The notes under the pieces were generated by a model that searched no databases, was not told the origin of the DNA, and worked only from the letters and a program-made list of their open reading frames with translations. Below, in pieces: positions 7,805-16,230 of a stretch of DNA of 22,407 nt (position 1 is the first letter of the stretch; each line of letters opens with the position of its first letter). A program made the translations under genes and the position numbers. Origin of the DNA: an uncultured Hyphomicrobiales bacterium (GTDB taxonomy: Bacteria; Pseudomonadota; Alphaproteobacteria; Rhizobiales; Xanthobacteraceae). The stretch spans positions 1 to 22,407 of the forward strand of contig CAITEM010000337.1 of assembly GCA_903891395.1 (NCBI GenBank). Direction: 5' to 3'.

Positions 7805-9471
7805 GAACCGTCCCGCAAGGCGCGGCGCAGAATCTTGCCGACATTGGTCTTCGGTAGATCGGTTCGAAACTCGATATATTTGGGCATCTTGTAACCGGCG
7901 AGCTTGCCGTGCAGGAACTGTCGCAATTCCTGTTCGGTCAGCTCCGGCGTTTTCTTCACAACGAAGAGCTTCACCGCTTCGCCGGAATGGACGTCCGGCA
8001 CGCCGACGGCGGCGCATTCCAGGACACCGCCTTGTAGCATGGCGATGTCCTCGACTTCGTTCGGGAAAACCTTGAAGCCCGAGACCGAGATCATATCCTT
8101 CTTGCGGTCGACGATCTTGACCAGGCCTTCCTCGTTCATCACGCCGATATCGCCGGTGCGGAAGAAGCCGTCAGCCGTCATCACCTGCGCGGTCTCCTCG
8201 GGCTTGTTCCAGTAGCCGGCCATCACCTGCGGCCCGCGCGCACAAATCTCGCCGCGTTCGCCGTAAGGCACTTCGCTGCCGGCTTCGTCGCGAATCGAAA
8301 TGTCGGTCGACGGGAACGGCAGACCGATGGTGCCGGTCCATTCCTTGATATCGAAACGGTTTGCGGTCAGGCCGGGCGAGGTTTCCGACAGGCCGTAAGC
8401 TTCGATGATCGGCGTGCCGGTGGCCTTGAGCCAGCGCTCGGCGACCGCCTGTTGCACCGCCATGCCGCCACCGATCGAAGAGCGCAAGTTGTTCCACTTC
8501 AGTTTGCCGAAGTCAGCATGATTGAGCAGCGCGTTGAACAGCGTATTGACCGCCGGGAAATAGTTGACCGGATATTTCGACAGTTCGGAAATCAGGTTGG
8601 GAATGTCGCGCGGATTGGGAATCAACAGGCTGACGCCGCCGTTGCGGACGCCGATCATGGCGCAGGCCGTTAAGGCGAAAATGTGATAGAGCGGCAACGC
8701 CACCACCAGAAACAATTGCTCGACGTGCGGCTCGCGCATCAGCGCCGGCTTGAGCCAGGCATCCGCCTGCAAGGTGTTGGCGACCACATTGCGGTGCGTC
8801 AGCGTCGCGCCTTTGGATACGCCTGTGGTGCCGCCGGTATATTGCAGGAAGGCGATGTCATCGGGCCCGATGACGGGCGCCGTTAGCGTCAGGTCCTGGC
8901 CCTCGCTTAGCGCGCGATTGAAGGCGACGGCGTTTGGGATGACGTAAGACGGCACAAGCTTTTTGATCCGCCGCACGACCAGATTGACGATCAGGCCCTT
9001 GAGCCCGAGGAGGTCGCCGAGGCTGGCGACGATAACGTGCTTGAGGGCGGTGCGTGCGACCACCTCCGCCACCGTGTGAGCGAAGTTCTCCAGCACGACG
9101 ATGACCTCGGCGCCGCAATCCTTGAGTTGCGATTCAAGCTCGCGTGGCGTGTACAGCGGATTGACGTTCACCACCGTCATGCCGGCGCGCAGCGCGGCGA
9201 TCATCACGATCGGGTTCTGCAGCACGTTCGGCAGCATGATCGCGACCCGGGTGCCGCGCGGGAGTTTCTTACTCTGCAACCAGGCGGCCAGCGCGCGCGA
9301 TTTGTCGTCGATCTCGCCGTAGGTGAGGGCTTTGCCCATGCAGATATAGGCGCGGCGGTCGCGGTACTTGGTCAGGCTTTCGTTGAACAGATCGACCACG
9401 GACGCATACAGCGACGGGTCGATTTCAGCGGGCACGCCCGGCGGATAATGCCGCAGCCAAGGTCGCTCCAT
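7801..9471 (-). CDS. fadD: Long-chain fatty-acid--CoA ligase
   Basis: ANL-superfamily adenylating enzyme, 556 aa, that activates fatty acids with ATP and CoA to acyl-CoA, feeding beta-oxidation or lipid synthesis. Motifs: the AMP-binding P-loop YTGGTTGVSKGA (211-222), the YGLSETSP core motif, GEICARGPQVMAGYW, the hinge-region motifs FFRTGDIG and IVDRKKDMISVSGFKVFPNEVED, and the catalytic C-terminal lysine in NVGKILRR (about 546). The FACS signature is complete and length is typical of FadD. ATG 9471 follows a GGAGG about 9 nt upstream. It starts an operon with DUF924. A 30-bp inverted repeat lies just upstream (9484-9513) and could be an operator. The exact chain-length preference is not readable. 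Confidence 0.94.
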   Translation of the reverse strand: MERPWLRHYPPGVPAEIDPSLYASVVDLFNESLTKYRDRRAYICMGKALTYGEIDDKSRALAAWLQSKKLPRGTRVAIMLPNVLQNPIVMIAALRAGMTVVNVNPLYTPRELESQLKDCGAEVIVVLENFAHTVAEVVARTALKHVIVASLGDLLGLKGLIVNLVVRRIKKLVPSYVIPNAVAFNRALSEGQDLTLTAPVIGPDDIAFLQYTGGTTGVSKGATLTHRNVVANTLQADAWLKPALMREPHVEQLFLVVALPLYHIFALTACAMIGVRNGGVSLLIPNPRDIPNLISELSKYPVNYFPAVNTLFNALLNHADFGKLKWNNLRSSIGGGMAVQQAVAERWLKATGTPIIEAYGLSETSPGLTANRFDIKEWTGTIGLPFPSTDISIRDEAGSEVPYGERGEICARGPQVMAGYWNKPEETAQVMTADGFFRTGDIGVMNEEGLVKIVDRKKDMISVSGFKVFPNEVEDIAMLQGGVLECAAVGVPDVHSGEAVKLFVVKKTPELTEQELRQFLHGKLAGYKMPKYIEFRTDLPKTNVGKILRRALRDGS

Positions 9472-9483
9472 AACAATCCCCCT

Positions 9484-9513
9484 CCGCCAATTCTGATCCC
9501 CGGATGTTGGCGG
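9484..9513. promoter_or_regulatory. Inverted repeat upstream of fadD, candidate operator
   Basis: CCGCCAA and TTGGCGG form a perfect 7-bp inverted repeat, with a nested ATCC/GGAT pair inside. It begins 13 bases upstream of the fadD start codon. It lacks a T-run on the minus strand, so it is a poor terminator for the CobW-like gene upstream. No regulator can be assigned. Confidence 0.35.
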
Positions 9514-9582
9514 TTCGGCGCAGCATCAGGCGGTTCGCAGGTCCGCGCAAGAGCGGCTGTCCGCCGCGCGCGGAATGAAGGT

Positions 9583-10704
9583 CTAGCGGTCGGCGCCGCC
9601 GAAGGGAATGAGCGGATTGTCGGTCAGCGCGGCGCGGTCAGGCCGGTCCAAGGCAACGCCGCCGGTAAAGGCGTCGAACAACTCGCGCACGGTGCGCTCC
9701 GGCAGGTCGCGGGTGATGAACACCAGCCGGGTGCGATGGTCGTCGTCCGGCCAGCGCTCGAGCCGCGCGGTTGGATGAAATATGTGCTGCACGCCATGTA
9801 CCACGACCGGCGTGTCGGGCATTTCGGCGAGCTTCACGATGCCTTTGACACGCAGCAGCTTGTTGCCGTGCGTCGCTCGGAGCAGTTCGAGAAACATCTC
9901 CAGCGTGCCGGCCGGAATCGCGGCGTCGCTGGTGATGACGAACGAGCCGATGTGTTCGTCGTGGCGGTTGACGTCGTGATGGTGGTGGCCGTGGGCATGC
10001 GCGTCGGCATAGGCCTCGGCCGCCAGCCATTTCTTCACGTCGGGAATTTTGCGGTCCGGATCGTACAGGCCGCAATTGAGCAGGCGGTCGGCGGTTGCTT
10101 CGCCTTTGGCGGCGTCGAGAATAGTCGCGGCTGGATTGAGCGTGTGAAGGCGGGCCAGAATGCGCTCATGCTGCGCATCGTCGGCAAGGTCGGTCTTGGT
10201 CAGCACGATGCGGTCGGCCACCGCGGCCTGTTTGACCGCTTCGGCGTGCCCGTCGAGCGTGGTCTCGCCATTGACCGCATCGACCACCGTCACGATCCCG
10301 TCGAGCCGGTAACGCTGCACCAGATAAGGATGCGCCATCATCGTGTGCAGCACCGGCGCGGGATCGGCGAGTCCGGTGGTTTCCAGCAGGACGCGCTTGA
10401 ACGTGCAGCGCCGGTTGTCGAGATCGCGCAGCAGCGTCTCCAGGCCATCGACCAGATCGCCGCGCAGGGTGCAGCACAGGCAGCCGCTTTGCAGCAGCAC
10501 CATGTTGTCGCCGACATACTCCACCAGCAAATGGTCGAGCGACACTTCGCCGAATTCGTTGATGATGACCGCGGTATCGGCCAGCGCCGGATCTTTCAAC
10601 AGCCGGTTGAGCAAAGTGGTTTTGCCGGCGCCGAGAAAGCCGGTCAGCACGGTCAGCGGAATGGGAATCGCGGGCTGGCGCCGGTTCGGGACAGCGTCGC
10701 TCAT
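9583..10704 (-). CDS. CobW/COG0523-family metal-chaperone GTPase
   Basis: G3E-family GTPase, 373 aa, of the group that delivers metals (zinc or cobalt) to client enzymes. Walker A GFLGAGKTT is at 22-30, the family metal-binding GCLCC at 74-78, a Walker-B-like LLETTGLADP at about 106-115, and the guanine-specificity motif is TKTD (169-172) rather than NKTD. A His-rich linker (HAHGHHHHDVNRHDEH, about 236-251) precedes the C-terminal CobW_C domain. ATG 10704 gives an ATGA overlap with the carboxypeptidase stop; the frame stays open upstream to 11106, but that is shadow sequence. Nothing nearby encodes cobalamin synthesis, so a zinc-related role is more likely than cobalamin, as inference. Confidence 0.92.
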   Translation of the reverse strand: MSDAVPNRRQPAIPIPLTVLTGFLGAGKTTLLNRLLKDPALADTAVIINEFGEVSLDHLLVEYVGDNMVLLQSGCLCCTLRGDLVDGLETLLRDLDNRRCTFKRVLLETTGLADPAPVLHTMMAHPYLVQRYRLDGIVTVVDAVNGETTLDGHAEAVKQAAVADRIVLTKTDLADDAQHERILARLHTLNPAATILDAAKGEATADRLLNCGLYDPDRKIPDVKKWLAAEAYADAHAHGHHHHDVNRHDEHIGSFVITSDAAIPAGTLEMFLELLRATHGNKLLRVKGIVKLAEMPDTPVVVHGVQHIFHPTARLERWPDDDHRTRLVFITRDLPERTVRELFDAFTGGVALDRPDRAALTDNPLIPFGGADR

Positions 10705-11999
10705 TGCGCCGCCGACGAGACTTTCGGCTTGGCCGGCTTCACCGCCGGCTTGGCGGTTTTTTCCGTCTTTTTTTCGACCTTGGCGGACTTGTCGCCCGCG
10801 GCGGCAGGTTGATCGGCGGCGGGCGTCTCCGTCGCCGTTTTGGCGACCTTCTTTTTCTTCTTGCCGGGAGCGTTGGCGACCGGCGCGGCGTCGGGATGAT
10901 CGGCTGGTCCGGTGAAGACGACGATCGGCGGCGCCGTTTCGACCGCCGGTCCGAGCACGAACTTGCCGTTGGCCGGTTTCAGGCTCGACAGCATGTAGGC
11001 CTGCCCGCTGGTGTCGCTCTCGGTATTGCCGGCGACGGGCGTGTCGGCTGACGGTTCTTCTTCCTCGTTGTCCTCGGAAGCAGGCTTGCGGCGATGGCCG
11101 CCGCACATCTCGTCACGCAGGTTTGGCGGCTGCGCATCGATCGGCGCCAGTGCGTCGACGGTGCCGAGCGACGGCGTCAGCCAGGACAGGCCGCCGCTGT
11201 TGAAGCCGCGCTCAAGCAGGGCGCCGGCCTTCTGCGCGCGGACCGCGCCGGAATAGGCGCCGAGCACGATGGCGATCAGCCGCCGTCCGTTGCGCGTCGC
11301 GGAAGCCACGACGTTGTAGCCGGAAGCACAGATAAAGCCGGTCTTCATGCCATCGGCGCCGGGATAGCGGTCGAGCAGCGAGTTGTACGTGTGATAGACG
11401 CGGTTGCCCAAGCGCATCGACGAGATGTGCCAGAACCCGTCGCTCTCCGGGAATTCACGGATCAGCGCACGCGCCAGAATGCCGAGGTCGCGCGCCGACG
11501 TGACGTGATTTTCCGCCGGCAGTCCGTTCGGGTTGACGAAGTTGGACTGCGTCATGCCGAGACGGCGCGCATTGGCGTTCATCATGTCGGCGAAGCCTTC
11601 GATCGACCCGCCGACGCCTTCGGCGATCGCAACCGCGATGTCGTTGGCCGATTTGACCATCAGCATCTTCAGCGCGTTGTCGATGGTGACGGTGGTGCCG
11701 AGCTTGAAGCCCATCTTGGTCGGTTGCTGCGCGCAGGCGTTCTTCGACATCGTCAGCAACGTGTTGAAAGAGACCTTGCCTTCCTTAATCGCGCGCAAGG
11801 TGGTGTAGGCGGTCATCAGTTTGGTGACGGAAGCCGGGTACCAGGGGTAGGTGGCGTTCTCGGCATGCAGCACCTTGCCGGTGGCGGCTTCGATCAGAAG
11901 CTGTGCTTCGGCATGGGCTCGGCTTGTCGCGGTCAACGACAGCAGCGCAGCTGCGGCGAGGCCGAGAAAGAAGGCGCGGAGGCTCGAACAAGGGGTCAA
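10701..11999 (-). CDS. D-alanyl-D-alanine carboxypeptidase (DacF/PBP5-like, S11 family)
   Basis: Periplasmic penicillin-binding protein that trims the terminal D-Ala from peptidoglycan stem peptides, 432 aa. Active-site motifs are complete: SVTK (57-60), SAN (117-119) and KTG (219-221). A signal peptide occupies residues 1-30 (SRAHA cleavage). After the catalytic domain (about to 290) comes a 140-residue disordered tail: acidic EDNEEEEP, then Lys/Ala/Pro-rich repeats ending at SSAAQ. It replaces the usual C-terminal domain and amphipathic anchor. The start is a TTG at 11999; no in-frame ATG lies between it and the signal-peptide core. The stop overlaps the CobW-like GTPase start by ATGA. Intergenic DNA upstream is shared with the divergent thiolase gene. 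Confidence 0.92.
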   Translation of the reverse strand: MTPCSSLRAFFLGLAAAALLSLTATSRAHAEAQLLIEAATGKVLHAENATYPWYPASVTKLMTAYTTLRAIKEGKVSFNTLLTMSKNACAQQPTKMGFKLGTTVTIDNALKMLMVKSANDIAVAIAEGVGGSIEGFADMMNANARRLGMTQSNFVNPNGLPAENHVTSARDLGILARALIREFPESDGFWHISSMRLGNRVYHTYNSLLDRYPGADGMKTGFICASGYNVVASATRNGRRLIAIVLGAYSGAVRAQKAGALLERGFNSGGLSWLTPSLGTVDALAPIDAQPPNLRDEMCGGHRRKPASEDNEEEEPSADTPVAGNTESDTSGQAYMLSSLKPANGKFVLGPAVETAPPIVVFTGPADHPDAAPVANAPGKKKKKVAKTATETPAADQPAAAGDKSAKVEKKTEKTAKPAVKPAKPKVSSAAQ

Positions 12000-12205
12000 G
12001 ATGGCGGTCCGCTCGGTTGTTCGGGCCCAAGGAGCGACCCAGGCAGAGGGGTGAGTTCCACAGGCTGCGATGATAGGCTACCGAAGCTTACGGCGGGAGG
12101 CAAAGTCCGCCGTTCTCCAGCTGATATTATGGTGACTGACCACGGTGAATCGCCCAGCGTCAATCGCCGATTAATGCGACCAAAGTTCGGCAACAGGAGA
12201 GTTCG
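12000..12205. other. Divergent promoter region between D,D-carboxypeptidase and thiolase genes
   Basis: A 206-bp non-coding gap from which both flanking genes are transcribed outward. I see an AGGAGA ribosome site just before the thiolase ATG at 12206 but no convincing -35/-10 pair, repeat or operator. Confidence 0.5.
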
Positions 12206-13372
12206 ATGACCGCAGCCATTGTCGGTTGGGCCCACACGCCCTTCGGTAAGCTTAATGGCGAGACCGTCGAGAGCCTGATCGTGCGCGTCGCCGGCGAGGC
12301 TTTGGCCGACGCCGGCATTTTGGCCAAGGATGTCGACGAGATCGTCCTCGGTCACTTCAATGCGGGCTTTTCGGCGCAGGATTTCACCGCTTCGCTGGTG
12401 TTGCAGGCCTCGCCCGATCTGCGTTTCAAGCGTGCGACCCGCGTCGAAAATGCCTGCGCCACGGGTTCGGCCGCGGTGCATATGGGACTGCGGGCGATCG
12501 AAGCGCGCGCCGCCCGCATCGTGCTGGCGGTCGGCGTCGAGCAGATGACGGCGACGCCAGGCCCTGAGATCGGACGGAACTTGCTGAAGGCGTCCTACGT
12601 GCGTGACGAGGCCGAGATCGACGGCGGCTTCGCGGGTATTTTCGGCCAGATCGCCGGCCTCTATTTCCAGAAATATGGCGATCAGTCCGACGCGTTGGCG
12701 ATGATCGCGGCCAAGAATCACAAGAACGGTGTCGGCAATCCTTACGCGCAGATGCGCAAGGATCTGGGTTTCGACTTCTGCCGCACCGAGAGCGACAAAA
12801 ATCCGTTCGTCGCGGGTCCTCTCAAGCGCACCGACTGCTCCCTGGTGTCGGATGGCGCCGCGGCTGTTGTTCTGGCGGACGTCGAGACCGCCCTGCAACT
12901 CGGCAAGGCGGTCGCCTTCCGCGCGGCCGAGCATGTGCAAGACTTCCTGCCGATGGCCAAACGCGACATCTTGAAGTTCGAGGGTTGCACGCATGCTTGG
13001 CAGCGTGCGCTGGCGAAATCGGGGCTGACGCTGGACGACCTGTCATTCGTCGAGACCCACGATTGTTTCACTGTCGCCGAGTTGATCGAATACGAAGCCA
13101 TGGGTCTGACGCCGGAAGGCCAGGGCGCCCGCGCCATCAAGGAAGGCTGGACGCAGAAAGACGGCAAGCTGCCGGTCAACCCGTCCGGCGGCCTGAAGGC
13201 CAAAGGCCATCCGATCGGTGCCACCGGCGTGTCGATGCACGCTCTCACGGCGATGCAACTTACAGGATCGGCCGGTGATTTGCAGATTCGAGACGCCCGG
13301 CTGGGCGGCATCTTCAACATGGGTGGGACCGCCGTCGCCAATTACGTCAGCATCCTGGAGCGCATTAAGTAG
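12206..13372 (+). CDS. Thiolase family protein (SCP-x/acetyl-CoA acetyltransferase-type)
   Basis: Thiolase-fold enzyme, 388 aa, acting on acyl-CoA by Claisen condensation or thiolytic cleavage. The nucleophilic cysteine is in ENACATGS (C84). The C-terminal catalytic elements are HDCF (285-288) and the GGLKAKGHPIGATG block (H335). Having HDCF rather than the usual NEAF, and lacking the distal CxG of degradative thiolases, places it in the SCP-x / lipid-transfer-thiolase branch rather than FadA or PhaA. An AGGAGA precedes the ATG. A LysR gene follows on the same strand after 165 bp and may regulate it. No DUF35/OB-fold acyl-CoA-associated partner, common for this branch, is next to it. Confidence 0.9.
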   Translation: MTAAIVGWAHTPFGKLNGETVESLIVRVAGEALADAGILAKDVDEIVLGHFNAGFSAQDFTASLVLQASPDLRFKRATRVENACATGSAAVHMGLRAIEARAARIVLAVGVEQMTATPGPEIGRNLLKASYVRDEAEIDGGFAGIFGQIAGLYFQKYGDQSDALAMIAAKNHKNGVGNPYAQMRKDLGFDFCRTESDKNPFVAGPLKRTDCSLVSDGAAAVVLADVETALQLGKAVAFRAAEHVQDFLPMAKRDILKFEGCTHAWQRALAKSGLTLDDLSFVETHDCFTVAELIEYEAMGLTPEGQGARAIKEGWTQKDGKLPVNPSGGLKAKGHPIGATGVSMHALTAMQLTGSAGDLQIRDARLGGIFNMGGTAVANYVSILERIK

Positions 13373-13537
13373 CCACCGCGTAGAATTTTGTTCTCCCGAC
13401 AGGGGGACTCGTTGCCGACGCAACAATAGGGGGTCCAACCAAAAATTGATCGCAATGCGCGACGTGGTACAGTTCTGCCCGGGACGGTGTTAGTACACAT
13501 AAGGCTTGCTCCAGGACCGGGGGGTAAAGGGCAGGAC

Positions 13538-14482
13538 ATGATCAATATTCCGACCGATCTGTTGCGGACGTTGGTCGCCGTCGTCGACCTGCGGAGTTTC
13601 ACCAAGGCCGCGGCGTCACTGGGTGTGACGCAGCCTGCCGTGAGCGCTCAAATCAAACGACTGCAATACCTGCTCGGCAAGGATGTGTTCGACCGCAGCG
13701 CGCAGGGCATCAGTCTGACCCCGCACGGCGAAATGATCGTCAGCTATGCGCGGCGTCTGTTGTCCATCAACGACCAGATCATGGAAATCGGCGGCCCGAG
13801 CCGCCGTGCCGACCAGGTTATCCGCATCGGCGCTCCCGGCGACTTCGTCTCGACCATCCTGTCGCACACGCTGGCGCGGTTTCGTGAACAATGGCCCGGC
13901 GTACGTTTCAACGTGCGGATGGCTTCGTTCGAACCGCTGCTACGCGACCTGCGGCAAGGCGACATCGACCTTGTGGTGAGCCTGTCGGCGACGGCGCCGG
14001 TCGACGTGCGGCACCACTGGAAGGAAGACTGCGTCTGGGTCCGCGGCGAAAACACGGTCGTCGATCTCAGTCGGCCGATCCCGCTGGTGTCGTACGGCGA
14101 AAAAGGCCTGAACCGCCAATTGGCCACGGCCGCGCTGAAGAAAGCCGGGCTCGAATGGGAAGAGGTTTTCATCGGGCCGAGCCTCTTGAGTCTGTCCGGC
14201 GCGGTGGCGTCCGGGCTCGGCGTCATGGCGTTGGCGCGCCGGCGTGCGGTTCAGTTCGGCCTGCTGGGCTGGAACGGGGCGAGCCTGGTGTGGGACGACA
14301 CGCCGCTGCCGGAATTGGACAACATCTTCTGCGGCATCTACGTCCGTGAAGGCCCGGGCCGCGACATGCTCGAGCACCTTGCCGACCTGATCGCGCAGGT
14401 GCTGCATCCGGCGTCCTTCCCGGCGGAAGCGGAAAACCTCGCGCCGCTCCACCGGATACGGACCAAACATTCCGCCGCCTGA
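13538..14482 (+). CDS. LysR-family transcriptional regulator
   Basis: DNA-binding regulator, 314 aa. The N-terminal winged HTH (about 5-64) is canonical: LLRTLVAVVDLRSFTKAAASLGVTQPAVSAQIKRLQ, with the family pattern SFTKAA..L..TQPAVSxQIK. An effector-binding domain (about 90-295) begins IRIGAPGDFVSTIL. ATG 13538 is preceded by an AAAGGGCAGG stretch; an upstream in-frame extension to 13487 exists but starts before the ribosome site. The C-terminal tail after about 295 is short and unstructured. Its targets are unknown. Candidates are the thiolase upstream and the convergent binding-protein gene downstream, whose stop lies only 6 bases away. LysR proteins usually act with a small metabolite co-inducer. 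Confidence 0.92.
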   Translation: MINIPTDLLRTLVAVVDLRSFTKAAASLGVTQPAVSAQIKRLQYLLGKDVFDRSAQGISLTPHGEMIVSYARRLLSINDQIMEIGGPSRRADQVIRIGAPGDFVSTILSHTLARFREQWPGVRFNVRMASFEPLLRDLRQGDIDLVVSLSATAPVDVRHHWKEDCVWVRGENTVVDLSRPIPLVSYGEKGLNRQLATAALKKAGLEWEEVFIGPSLLSLSGAVASGLGVMALARRRAVQFGLLGWNGASLVWDDTPLPELDNIFCGIYVREGPGRDMLEHLADLIAQVLHPASFPAEAENLAPLHRIRTKHSAA

Positions 14483-14488
14483 CGGTCG

Positions 14489-15514
14489 TCAGAATTTTCG
14501 GTCGGCGGCGGCCGGCAGATAGGACGCGTCGAAGATGTCGTCCGGCTTCGGCTTCTCGGCCTTCCATCTATAGGTCAATCCGATCTGATCGATGGCCCCG
14601 GCGAAACGAGCATCGTCGATGGCGCCATAGCCGTTGGCCTTTACTTCAGCGGTCACGAGATTGTCGCGGATCGCCATGTGGAGCCGCTCCAGTTCGGTCG
14701 GCTTCCTGGCGAGGTCGTTGCGCTTGATGACCGAGTCGACCGCGGTGCCGGGCGACTTCACGGTTTCCTTCAGCCCTTTGGTGAAGGCGCGCAGGAAGCC
14801 CTTCACCGCGTCGGCATGCTCGGCGGCGAATTTCGGATTTACGATGACGGCATTGCCATAGAGATTGACGCCGAAGTCGGCCATCAGCAGCACGACGATA
14901 TCGTCGGCGGGAACGCCGCGGTCCTTGAGGCTGATGAAAGACGAGAACGAGAAGCCGGTGACGGCGTCGACCTGACCAGCCGCCAGCATCGGCTCGCGCA
15001 CGGGCGCGCCGACGTTCTCGACGGTCACCTTGGCGGCGTCGATGCCGTTGGCTTGCGCGAAAATCGGCCACTGCGCATAGGCGCCGTCCAGCGCGGGCGC
15101 GCCGAGCTTCTTGCCTTCGAGATCCTTCGGCGCCGCGACGCCGCGGCTCTTGCGTCCGATGATGGCGAAAGGAGGCTTGTTGTAGACCATGAACACCGCC
15201 TTGACCGGCGTGTCCGGGTTCGCGTCGCGAAACTTGATCAGCGCATTGATGTCGCCAAAGCTCATATTGTAGGCGCCGGAGGCGACGCGTTTGATGGCTT
15301 CGAGCGAGTCGGCGGCCGTATCGATGGTGACGTCGAGATTTTCAGCCTTGTAGTAGCCCTTGTCGAGCGGCAGCAGGAACGGCGCCGCCGGTCCCTCGAA
15401 AGCGAAATCGAGGCTGAACTTGACGGCGGTTTCGGCAGCAGACGCGGCTGAGGCCAGCAACAGACCTGCCAAGAGTCCGGCGATCGCTGGCCGGCCGGCC
15501 TGGAGCACGCTCAT
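14489..15514 (-). CDS. ABC transporter substrate-binding protein (NMT1/SsuA/TauA-like), orphan
   Basis: Exported solute receptor, 341 aa. ATG 15514 has AAGGAT about 8 nt upstream and leads a signal peptide (1-26, ASAASAAE). The mature start VKFSLDFAFEGPAAPFLLPLDKGYYKAENLDVTI is the pattern of the NMT1/sulfonate/nitrate/pyrimidine-precursor receptors, where the protein meets GYYKAENLDV at the ligand cleft. No permease or ATPase gene is adjacent, so it must work with a distant transporter or be a sensor. It is convergent with the LysR gene with a 6-base gap. The ligand cannot be assigned: aromatic acids, taurine and hydroxymethylpyrimidine analogues all use this fold. Confidence 0.9.
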   Translation of the reverse strand: MSVLQAGRPAIAGLLAGLLLASAASAAETAVKFSLDFAFEGPAAPFLLPLDKGYYKAENLDVTIDTAADSLEAIKRVASGAYNMSFGDINALIKFRDANPDTPVKAVFMVYNKPPFAIIGRKSRGVAAPKDLEGKKLGAPALDGAYAQWPIFAQANGIDAAKVTVENVGAPVREPMLAAGQVDAVTGFSFSSFISLKDRGVPADDIVVLLMADFGVNLYGNAVIVNPKFAAEHADAVKGFLRAFTKGLKETVKSPGTAVDSVIKRNDLARKPTELERLHMAIRDNLVTAEVKANGYGAIDDARFAGAIDQIGLTYRWKAEKPKPDDIFDASYLPAAADRKF

Positions 15515-15802
15515 TGTGCGGTATCCTTTTATTCGATCCCTGTGCAGCGAAGAACATGCCGTACCAAAGCGCAAGATATCGGCGGCAACGATGGAGCCGG
15601 ACATATGCGGCTGCGCAATACCGTCGCGTCTGACCGTAGTGCGACGTTGCCGGCGGACGAAGAATAATTTCGCCACATTGTGCACCTGCGAGCGCAAGAG
15701 CGACAAAGTGTCGCGAGCGTCACATCGTTGTGATGCCGCCGCTCACAGGATGCCGCGCGCATTTTCGTTAAATGATCAAACGTCCCGTAATGGAGAATGA
15801 TC
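15515..15802. promoter_or_regulatory. Divergent intergenic region with two tandem palindromes
   Basis: A 288-bp gap between oppositely transcribed genes. It contains GCGACA-AAG-TGTCGC at 15700-15714 and TCACA-TCGT-TGTGA at 15720-15733, both perfect inverted repeats separated by five bases. They are about 70-100 bases before the small exported-protein start. They could be regulator binding sites; no regulator is assigned and no clear -35/-10 pair is visible. Confidence 0.4.
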
Positions 15803-16141
15803 ATGCGGAACAAATTTCGGAATCCGATTGTTGCGGCGCTGGTTGGCGCCCTGACGCTCACGTCGATGAATCTCTCGCCGGCACAGGCTGCGCCGGCAAC
15901 GACCAAACAGGCGGCTGGCGGCGCCAGCACCGACTTCAGCGCGCGCCGTTATCATCGCGGCAACAATGCCGCCGCGTTGGCGATGTTCGGCATCGTCGCC
16001 GGCGGTATTGCGGCCGTGGCCGCGGCCGACCGCTACAATGACGGCTATTATTATGGCGGCGGGCCTTACTACGGCGGCGGCTACTATCGCGGTGGCTACG
16101 GCTACCGCGGCGGCTGGCACCACCATTATTGGCACCGATAA
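15803..16141 (+). CDS. Small exported Gly/Tyr-rich hypothetical protein
   Basis: A 112-aa protein not matched to a known function. An N-terminal signal peptide (about 1-29, ending SPAQAAPA) is followed by an RRYHRGNNAAALAMFGIVAGGIAAVAAADRY segment with one hydrophobic helix. The tail is made of GYYYGGG, YYGGGYY and RGGYGYRGGWHHHYWHR, rich in Gly, Tyr and terminal His. ATG 15803 is chosen because GGAG at 15792 is spaced correctly for it; the ATG at 15797 is only one base from the GGAG. Such proteins are common and numerous in Rhizobiales and are probably envelope-associated. A metal- or surface-binding role for the His tail is speculation. It is followed by the HisE-like gene but not obviously co-operonic. 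Confidence 0.8.
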   Translation: MRNKFRNPIVAALVGALTLTSMNLSPAQAAPATTKQAAGGASTDFSARRYHRGNNAAALAMFGIVAGGIAAVAAADRYNDGYYYGGGPYYGGGYYRGGYGYRGGWHHHYWHR

Positions 16142-16230
16142 CCGGCAAATGTCCGGCGGCGGGCGGTAGCGATACCGCCGTATGGAACGTCGTTAACCGG
16201 ATCGGCACCTGGATCAGCTATGGTTCCGCC

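Noticed and set aside
9037..10812. 591-aa open frame on the plus strand
   Set aside because: It is antisense to fadD and the CobW-like gene, both with intact motifs. Its composition (Arg/His/Gln/Gly-rich) is that of a high-GC shadow frame.
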